From: Kofleriaceae bacterium
GTDB taxonomy: Bacteria; Myxococcota_A; Polyangia; Haliangiales; Haliangiaceae
Assembly (NCBI GenBank): GCA_016763395.1
Contig: JAESTW010000372.1
Span: 1-5,198, forward strand
Direction: 5' to 3'
DNA length: 5,198 bases
Shown here: one piece after another, positions 1 through 5,198 of the stretch
Numbering within the stretch: the stretch's first letter is position 1
Layout: every line of letters begins with the position of its first letter
Notes under the pieces: generated by a model
Told to the model about the DNA's origin: nothing
Database searches by the model: none
The model's input: the letters and a program-made list of their open reading frames with translations, nothing else
Position numbers and translations under genes: made by a program

Positions 1-1
1 T

Positions 2-640
2 ACACGTCCAGAAGATGAGGCAGCATCTGTAGAAGTCGGTCGTGTACTAGCGAAGCGGCACCAAATCGATCTCGTCATGGCCTACGTCGTTCCCTTAACG
101 ATCACGCCTCTGCTCTTCGAAAACAAATTTGTTTGGATCACCCCGGACGGAAGCCTCGATCACCAGTACCTAAAACACCGACCAGTTCCCGGAGAGCCCG
201 CCGTCCGCGGAGAAAGTGCGATGCGTTCAACTCAGACCGCCGCAGGTACAGCCTCCGGGGCTATATGCTACGACTACGATTTTCCGGCAATTGGTCGCCA
301 GCACGCGAGGCTGGATCTAGACCTGGTTGTGTTGCCATCGTCGGACTGGTTGGGCATCGATCCAGTACACTCTTACATGGCTGGTGTCCGAGCCATTGAA
401 GGCGGATACAACCTGCTTCGCTCTACGCGCATGGGCTTGTCAGTTGGTATCGACGCCTACGGCCGCGTTCTCGGTGAGTTGAGCGGCAACAGCAGCACGC
501 ACCGCATCCTAATGGTATCGCTGCCCAAGCGTTCCGTGAACACCATCTACAATCGCATCGGTGATAGTTTCGTCTACCTGCTGATGGCGTATCTTGCGGC
601 GCTGCTAGTAATTCGCGGGCGCCGGTGGAGGCAGAACTGA
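2..640 (+). CDS. Lnt-like membrane nitrilase (apolipoprotein N-acyltransferase family), 5' partial
   Basis: The frame is open from the first complete codon at position 2 with no start before the conserved region, so the gene begins upstream; the ATG at 77 is internal. The visible 212 residues match the C-terminal part of a carbon-nitrogen hydrolase domain. The probable catalytic lysine lies in YLKHRPVPGEP (codon 173-175) and the nucleophile cysteine in ICYDYDFP (codon 266-268). The following SSDWLG, RAIEGGYNLLRST and IDAYGRVLG segments fit the Lnt pattern. The first catalytic glutamate would lie before the window. A hydrophobic stretch near the end (FVYLLMAYLAALLVI) followed by RGRRWRQN looks like the last membrane helix with a positive cytoplasmic tail, as in Lnt, which transfers an acyl chain from phospholipid to the N-terminal cysteine of lipoproteins. 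Aspartate follows CY where Lnt has an essential glutamate, so another membrane nitrilase is possible. The family is secure; the exact reaction is not. Confidence 0.8.
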   Translation, partial: TRPEDEAASVEVGRVLAKRHQIDLVMAYVVPLTITPLLFENKFVWITPDGSLDHQYLKHRPVPGEPAVRGESAMRSTQTAAGTASGAICYDYDFPAIGRQHARLDLDLVVLPSSDWLGIDPVHSYMAGVRAIEGGYNLLRSTRMGLSVGIDAYGRVLGELSGNSSTHRILMVSLPKRSVNTIYNRIGDSFVYLLMAYLAALLVIRGRRWRQN

Positions 641-753
641 AGACAATATGTTGTGATGACATAGTCCTGGCAGTAGCTCCAATCGAGCGAGAACCACTGT
701 TCAATGCTCAGCATAGTTGGTCGTCTTTGGGCTCCATGCTACTGTTATCCTTA
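641..753. other. Short gap between the nitrilase gene and the LRR gene, no clear signals
   Basis: These 113 bases separate the nitrilase stop from the preferred start of the next gene. No stem-loop followed by a T-run is visible, so I see no intrinsic terminator. There is no convincing -35/-10 pair: TTGTGA at 651 with TAGCTC at 674 has acceptable spacing but a poor -10. A perfect 11-base palindrome, ATGCTCAGCAT, lies at 704-714 and could be a small operator or chance. The frame of the downstream gene stays open through this gap and back to 565, so part of it could be coding if an earlier start (GTG 625 or ATG 736) is used. Confidence 0.4.
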
Positions 754-3033
754 ATGTCGCTCCTGGAAAGTTTGTTGAAAGATGTAGCGGACCAATTAAA
801 ATGGGGTGCGTCCGTGAGCGACCAGGAGCTTGACCAGGTAGAGAAAGTACTGGGTCTCTCCCTGCCCAATGACTACCGACAATTCATGAAAAGCCGGGGT
901 CCTTTGGGCATTGGCAGTGTCAATATTGAGACGGCGTGTTGTCGCATGTTGACACTCGAAGAAGTCATCCAAACGACACAAGCGATTCGGTCTCGGTTTT
1001 CGGATCATATTGGAAAAAAAGCTGCCAAGACTTTGGCGGCAACTGTATGCATCTTGCAAGAAAAAAGAGATCACTACACGGGCATAGATACCAAAGAAGG
1101 GGTAGTGCGATGCCTGGCGAACTATGCTTCCAACTCGGGCGGAACCGTCTTCGAGCAAACTCTTCGGCAAACGACACCTACCTTCGAAAAACACCTACAT
1201 GATGTGGTGGTTCGACAGACACCATTTACGGACTTTGAAGAAGCATTGGCGACACCGGACAAGGTGAGATCTCTTGAGCTCGATGGAGTCAGCGAACTTC
1301 CCGCTACCTTCTCGTCGTTCACCAAATTGGAAACCTTGAAGGTCGAAAACATCAAAACGATCAAGCTCCCAGGATTTCTTGCAGATCTGCATGCATTGCG
1401 CTCAATTGAGATTTTGGGTAACGCAAAGGAGATTTCAGAGCGAATTTTTGCGCTGCCCTATTTAGTGAAACTCTACTGCTTTGGATACCCAAAAGGATAC
1501 ACCGAAGGGGCAATCAACACGCTTTTGACTGAGGCCCAAAAGGAAAGGTTGGTCGGTGATGAGCGCCAATTGCGAGCTGCGCTCTTGTTGGGCAACCTAG
1601 AATCAGCGAGTGAGTTGGGAACAAATGAGATGCTGTTGCGAGCATTGGACTCAAAACTAGCCAAAGTCCGGCGAGCTGCTTCCTTGGTGTTGGCAGAGAA
1701 GCATTCGAGAGTAGCGCTTTCAATAGAAAACGCTGAAGTAGCAGTACTTGGAAAATTGAATAGCGACATTGACGTTCTACGTGAACGCCTGTGTAACCAT
1801 GAGGCAACAATTACAAACAAGGTGGGCCCCAACACGACCCATGTCCTTGTCGGCGAGCGGCCCAAGAGAGCATGGGAAGAACCCCTGAAAATGGGGTTGG
1901 TACTATTCGTAGAAAGACAACTTCTCGATTTTCTGGATGAGAAGCAAAAACCTGCGTTGGTCGAAAAATCAGAAGCGAATACAGAGGTGTCCTCTGCCCT
2001 CTCCAAGTTGTTGCTAAGCGGCAGCGTAGACAATGTGAAACTCGCGATCGAAATGATGAAATCCGGTGGTGCGCCATCCGATCTGCTGGAAGAACTTCTA
2101 CTGGTCGCCCAAGGTCGGGTTGATGACAAAGAGGTACAGAGCGATGCAATGGCTTTGTTCGATGCAATCGCGCCACCTCACGTACATCAGGCCATTACCC
2201 GACTGGGCAAGGCAAAACTGTACACACCTAGTGAGACCAAAGTGGCTAAGCGGATCAAACAGATTGCAGAAGATGGAGAGGGGACGATTGATGGGACTAA
2301 GCTCGCCACGTTGATGCTCCCGGAACACGGAATTCGCTACCTGTTGCAGGTTGCAGGCAAGAAAGATCCTGATGTTGCTCTAGCGGCCCTAGAGCATATG
2401 CGGACCAACGATGAACTCAATCTGCGCGGCATGGAGTTGGACCGTATACCGATGTTGGAAGAACTCGTAGGGCTCCGTCAGCTTCTCTTGGGACCGAAAG
2501 AAGAACAGCACAATAGTTTTAAGCACAACAACCTAAAGAAGCTTCCCCAGGGTCTTTTCAAGCTTTCTCAGTTGGAGGTTTTGGAATTGGGGGACAATTG
2601 GCTCACTTCGATTCCCGATGACCTGGTACAACTCACTCACCTCCTCGAGCTTGACCTACAAAACAATCTACTAGCGGAGTTTCCCGCGATTGTATTGAAG
2701 CTGAATAGTCTCCAGAATCTGAATTTGAGTTCAAACACTTCCGACCGAGAAAACCGATGGGGACTTTCAGAAAATATCGGAGAGCTACAGGATTTGCAGA
2801 TCTTGCAATTTCGATTTCGCGAATTTGAGAGTCTTCCGGACAGTTTTCGTTCCCTAAAGAAACTTCGACTGCTTGACCTAGGCAGATGCACGATGAAAAC
2901 CTTGCCTCGGTGGCTGGTGGAAATGCCCGCTTTAGAGAGTGTTCATTTACAATGGGTAACTGTAGCGGACAAAGATTCTTTTACTGAGGTTACCACCGCG
3001 CTACAAAAACGTGGGGTTGACGTAAGAACCTAG
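754..3033 (+). CDS. SMI1/KNR4 - LRR - BRCT-like - LRR multidomain protein
   Basis: From ATG 754 the product has 759 residues, with no signal peptide or membrane helix, so it should be cytosolic. Residues ~20-155 resemble an SMI1/KNR4 (SUKH) domain: a helix around DQELDQVEKVLGLSLP is followed by the family's LPxDYRxFM pattern. Residues ~170-242 form a short LRR block (VRSLELDGVSELPATF and following). Residues ~253-325 are helical and HEAT-like. Residues ~328-397 resemble a BRCT domain, with NTTHVLVGERPK and a closing FVERQLLDFL helix. More helical sequence follows to ~555, then an LRR domain to ~735 with units such as LEVLELGDNWLTSIPDDL at about 23-residue spacing and one longer unit. All are binding modules with no visible catalytic motif, which suggests a recognition or scaffold role for the ATPase and metallopeptidase downstream. 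The start is uncertain: GTG 625, ATG 736, ATG 754 and GTG 814 are in frame. ATG 754 is preferred because residues before it look non-coding, though it lacks a Shine-Dalgarno. Only GTG 814 has a purine run (GGGG, 803-806). Confidence 0.85.
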   Translation: MSLLESLLKDVADQLKWGASVSDQELDQVEKVLGLSLPNDYRQFMKSRGPLGIGSVNIETACCRMLTLEEVIQTTQAIRSRFSDHIGKKAAKTLAATVCILQEKRDHYTGIDTKEGVVRCLANYASNSGGTVFEQTLRQTTPTFEKHLHDVVVRQTPFTDFEEALATPDKVRSLELDGVSELPATFSSFTKLETLKVENIKTIKLPGFLADLHALRSIEILGNAKEISERIFALPYLVKLYCFGYPKGYTEGAINTLLTEAQKERLVGDERQLRAALLLGNLESASELGTNEMLLRALDSKLAKVRRAASLVLAEKHSRVALSIENAEVAVLGKLNSDIDVLRERLCNHEATITNKVGPNTTHVLVGERPKRAWEEPLKMGLVLFVERQLLDFLDEKQKPALVEKSEANTEVSSALSKLLLSGSVDNVKLAIEMMKSGGAPSDLLEELLLVAQGRVDDKEVQSDAMALFDAIAPPHVHQAITRLGKAKLYTPSETKVAKRIKQIAEDGEGTIDGTKLATLMLPEHGIRYLLQVAGKKDPDVALAALEHMRTNDELNLRGMELDRIPMLEELVGLRQLLLGPKEEQHNSFKHNNLKKLPQGLFKLSQLEVLELGDNWLTSIPDDLVQLTHLLELDLQNNLLAEFPAIVLKLNSLQNLNLSSNTSDRENRWGLSENIGELQDLQILQFRFREFESLPDSFRSLKKLRLLDLGRCTMKTLPRWLVEMPALESVHLQWVTVADKDSFTEVTTALQKRGVDVRT

Positions 3034-3037
3034 GTTC

Positions 3038-3043
3038 GGAGGA
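3038..3043 (+). promoter_or_regulatory. Strong Shine-Dalgarno (GGAGGA) for the MoxR ATPase gene
   Basis: GGAGGA lies in the 21-base gap after the LRR gene's TAG stop and ends 11 bases before ATG 3055. The in-frame ATG at 3061 would be 17 bases away, so the motif favours 3055 as the start. It is the only strong ribosome site visible among the gene starts in this window. Confidence 0.75.
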
Positions 3044-3054
3044 CCACCCAGTTA

Positions 3055-4176
3055 ATGCCTATGGAAAAGGAAGCCTTTGACTATATTTACTATGGAACCA
3101 CTTGCACCTCTGATGAGGTGAAAGGGGTCCTAGAGCACGTTTTCAGCGTAAACGAGAGATTGGAAGCAAAAGGGCGTCGTAAAACTCCTGTTTGCATTTG
3201 GGGTCGTCATGGCATTGGCAAGACAGAACTGGTCGAAGCCACCGCAAAGGAAAGAGGCTGCCAATTTGTCAGCATCGCCCCCGCACAATTTGAGGAGATG
3301 GGGGACATACTGGGAATGCCAGTTGTGGTGGGGCAGGGGGAGGCAACGAAGATGGCCCCTCCTGAGTGGGTTCCTCGAACTAAGGGACCTGGAATTCTAC
3401 TGATCGATGATGTCAATCGTGCAGACGATCGCATTCTTCGTGGCCTGATGCAGCTACTGCAAAACTTCGAACTCACGAGTTGGAAGTTGCCACCACGTTG
3501 GCAAATTGTGCTAACGGCCAATCCCGATGGTGGGGATTATTCTGTGACTCCCATGGACGACGCGATGCTGACTCGAATGATGCATGTGACCATGCGTTTT
3601 GACGTGAAACGTTGGGCGGCCTGGGCCGAGAAGAAAAATATTGATTCTCGTGGTATTTCATTTGTTCTGACCTATCCAGAGATCGTGACCGGATCGAGAA
3701 CTACGCCTCGCAGCTTGGTTCAGTTCTTTGAGAGTATCTCTGACATCTCGGACCTTAAAAAAAACATGGATCTGGTGGCGATATTGGGAGAATCCTGTCT
3801 GGACAAAACGACAGTGTCGGCCTTTCTCTCCTTCATCAATCAAAACCTAGAAGACCTGATTTCACCTGAAGAAATTCTCAATGCCACCCAATTTGAGGTT
3901 CTCTCCCAAAAGTTAGGGCGCTTGGTAGATCAGAGTGTCAAGCGCATCGATATCTTGTCAACAATCCTCACCCGCCTTGTCAATCAGCTGGTGGCGCGTA
4001 GCGAGGTGTTGACCAAAGAGGAGCTTGCCAATCTTTCCTATCTACTGGCCTCACCCATTTTGCCCCAAGATATACGTTTAGCTTTGGCCCAAGACTTTGT
4101 GGGCTTGCCCAAGAACCTCGGACTACAAAAGCTATTGAGGGATCCCAAGATAGCGAGCCTACTGCTTAGCTCGTGA
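3055..4176 (+). CDS. MoxR-family AAA+ ATPase
   Basis: The product has 373 residues, and the AAA+ core occupies roughly 15-235. The Walker A loop is GRHGIGKT (residues 50-57). Walker B is GILLIDDVNRAD (113-124), with the DD pair at 118-119 supplying the catalytic acidic residue. Sensor 1 is the asparagine of LTANPDGG (N156). MDDAMLTRM (R174) offers a likely arginine finger, and TTPRSL (R219) fits sensor 2. The GMPVVVGQGEATKMAPPEWVP stretch between Walker A and B is typical of MoxR-like ATPases. The remaining ~135 residues are a helical tail without a recognised motif. MoxR ATPases form hexameric rings and work with VWA-domain partners to remodel or activate target proteins. The next gene encodes just such a partner, 9 bases downstream, and the LRR gene ends 21 bases upstream, so the three are probably co-transcribed. 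There is no signal peptide or membrane helix, so it should be cytosolic. The family is confident; the target is unknown. Confidence 0.93.
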   Translation: MPMEKEAFDYIYYGTTCTSDEVKGVLEHVFSVNERLEAKGRRKTPVCIWGRHGIGKTELVEATAKERGCQFVSIAPAQFEEMGDILGMPVVVGQGEATKMAPPEWVPRTKGPGILLIDDVNRADDRILRGLMQLLQNFELTSWKLPPRWQIVLTANPDGGDYSVTPMDDAMLTRMMHVTMRFDVKRWAAWAEKKNIDSRGISFVLTYPEIVTGSRTTPRSLVQFFESISDISDLKKNMDLVAILGESCLDKTTVSAFLSFINQNLEDLISPEEILNATQFEVLSQKLGRLVDQSVKRIDILSTILTRLVNQLVARSEVLTKEELANLSYLLASPILPQDIRLALAQDFVGLPKNLGLQKLLRDPKIASLLLSS

Positions 4177-4185
4177 AAGTGTACT

Positions 4186-5198
4186 TTGAATCGTGAGAAA
4201 ATTCATCGGAGCATTGATGAATGCTCTCGTACCTTGTTGGTAGATCAGCCCTACTTTGGGCACCTTTTGATGGGGACTGTCCGGATTATTGTCGACAGGG
4301 CGTTTGCAGTTCGGCTTTCTCCCTTTGGGCATTTGATTCGTTTGGAGGTCGGAGCGGAGTGGAGTGGCCTGCCTCGGAATCAACAACTCGCTTCCTTGTG
4401 CCATGAACTCTTGCACCTATCTTGCAGGCATCCACTTCGTGGAGCCGATTGCGCATTTCTCCCACTTTGGGGGTTGGCTTGCGATCTCGTTGTTAACCAA
4501 TTCATGGAAATACGAGATCTACCGAACAGCGTATCTATACGGGATTTTCCCGGACTGGGGAGAGATAAGAGCGCTGAAGAATACTACCGACTGCTACTAC
4601 CCGTCTATTCTCAATGTATTCGTGGTGATTGTCGCCTGCCAACTGATGAAGGCGATGGAGGATGTCCGGATAACCCAACCAGTGGGGCTCTAGGCACCAT
4701 GAAAGCATGGTTGGGAAAACACCCAACAGGAAACCATGGAACGTGGCCTGAGTTTGCCGATCTTGGGTCTGCAACTCTTTCCGTATTGGACACAAACATC
4801 CATTCCCTTTTGCAGTCTTCGGTGTTGCGTACAAGACAAAAGGGGTGGGGGCGGCTTTCCACTACATTTATTGAGTACTTGGATCAGCTCCTGTTTAGAC
4901 GCCCCCAAGTCCCATGGCGTCGTGTACTACGCATGTTTGGTGCAACGAGTTCCAGTTCGTATATAAGAAATACTCTCGCCCGCCCATCCAAACGATATGG
5001 GACCAGCCCTGGAATACGAGTGCAACGAAGAAGAAACCTTGTGGTTGCAGTTGACACTTCTGGCAGCGTCAATTTGGCTACTCTCATAGAGTTTTTTTCA
5101 GAGATCCACAGCTTGTGGCGACGTGGCGCTGAGATCAAGATACTTGAATGCGATGCCGCTGTGATCAATGAGTATGTGTATCGCGGAATCACGCCCAA
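4186..5198 (+). CDS. VWA-like metallopeptidase (DUF2201 type), 3' partial
   Basis: The frame is open from just after the ATPase stop (TGA 4174-4176) to the window end, giving 337 codons; the C-terminus is missing. The first usable start is TTG 4186. It gives an N-terminus beginning MNREKIHRSIDECSRTLL and then VDQPYFGHLL, which fits the family, so I prefer it to later starts. Residues 73-82 read HELLHLSCRH, a zinc-type HExxH with another histidine five residues on, followed by ACDLVVNQ (98-105), whose aspartate or the extra histidine could be the third metal ligand. After a linker containing several cysteines (C144, C149, C160), the stretch beginning VPWRRVLRMFG leads into a VWA domain. Its MIDAS motif is VAVDTSGSV (D290, S292, S294), and ECDAAV (321-326) follows as in family members. 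The putative role is a metal-dependent protease with a VWA docking module driven by the adjacent MoxR ATPase. Only a weak purine stretch (GTGAAAG, 4173-4179) precedes the TTG, so translation may be coupled to the ATPase gene. The family is confident; proteolytic activity is inferred. Confidence 0.88.
   Translation, partial: MNREKIHRSIDECSRTLLVDQPYFGHLLMGTVRIIVDRAFAVRLSPFGHLIRLEVGAEWSGLPRNQQLASLCHELLHLSCRHPLRGADCAFLPLWGLACDLVVNQFMEIRDLPNSVSIRDFPGLGRDKSAEEYYRLLLPVYSQCIRGDCRLPTDEGDGGCPDNPTSGALGTMKAWLGKHPTGNHGTWPEFADLGSATLSVLDTNIHSLLQSSVLRTRQKGWGRLSTTFIEYLDQLLFRRPQVPWRRVLRMFGATSSSSYIRNTLARPSKRYGTSPGIRVQRRRNLVVAVDTSGSVNLATLIEFFSEIHSLWRRGAEIKILECDAAVINEYVYRGITP

Noticed and set aside
651..679. Possible promoter TTGTGA - 17 bases - TAGCTC before the LRR gene
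   Set aside because: The -10 match is poor and no extended -10 or conserved context supports it, so it is not called as a feature.
423..704. Minus-strand open frame across the nitrilase 3' end and the gap
   Set aside because: It is rich in Cys, Arg and Ser with low-complexity character, has no domain, and is mostly opposite the nitrilase coding sequence.
1473..2129. Long minus-strand open frame (218 codons) inside the LRR gene
   Set aside because: It is serine- and arginine-rich, lacks any domain pattern and lies wholly opposite a gene with clear domains, so it is a shadow frame.
3757..3764. Run of eight A in the ATPase gene as a possible programmed frameshift or slippage site
   Set aside because: The normal frame encodes a plausible helical domain through and beyond the run, no downstream structure is visible, and an AAA-AAA-AAC lysine-lysine-asparagine stretch is ordinary.
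4177..4401. Region after the ATPase gene as non-coding or as a decayed gene, since no ATG-initiated frame covers it
   Set aside because: The frame from TTG 4186 is fully open to the window end and carries family-typical sequence from its first residues, so the gene is intact.
4364..4693. Plus-strand open frame of 109 codons starting at ATG 4364
   Set aside because: It overlaps the HELLH-containing frame of the VWA-metallopeptidase in another phase and has no recognisable domain; the other frame carries all the conserved motifs.
4884..5198. Minus-strand open frame at the 3' end of the window
   Set aside because: It lies opposite the VWA MIDAS region, which is clearly coding on the plus strand, so it is antisense shadow.

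Overview
The window is a gene-dense bacterial segment with everything on the + strand. By eye its base composition is close to 50% G+C. I see no RNA gene, insertion sequence or CRISPR array. The source is probably a Gram-negative or otherwise lipoprotein-rich environmental bacterium, because the first gene resembles the C-terminal half of a membrane-bound nitrilase of the apolipoprotein N-acyltransferase (Lnt) type. A large multidomain leucine-rich-repeat protein beside a MoxR/VWA pair would suit a myxobacterium-like or related deltaproteobacterial lineage, but that is only a weak inference.

Layout: (1) Positions 2-640 hold the 3' end of the Lnt-like nitrilase, which begins before the window. 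(2) About 641-753 is a short gap without a clear promoter, terminator or ribosome site. (3) Positions 754-3033 encode a large cytosolic protein with an SMI1/KNR4 (SUKH-type) domain, a short LRR block, helical HEAT-like segments around a BRCT-like domain, and a C-terminal LRR domain with 23-residue periodicity. (4) After a 21-base gap with a strong Shine-Dalgarno sequence, 3055-4176 encodes a MoxR-type AAA+ ATPase. (5) Nine bases later, 4186 to the window end encodes a VWA-like metallopeptidase. It has an N-terminal HELLH zinc motif and a C-terminal VWA domain with a DTSGS MIDAS motif. It starts with TTG and is cut off by the window end.

The last three genes look like one transcription unit. 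Known MoxR ATPases work with VWA partners as a chaperone-like pair, and here the VWA partner also carries a predicted protease domain. The upstream protein is built entirely from apparent binding modules. My inference is that it acts as recognition or regulatory component (LRR, SUKH, BRCT), with the ATPase as a remodelling motor and the VWA-metallopeptidase as adaptor and effector. That layout resembles the NTP-dependent biological-conflict or quality-control systems proposed from comparative genomics, but the sequence alone does not prove any function. The Lnt-like gene is probably an unrelated housekeeping neighbour.
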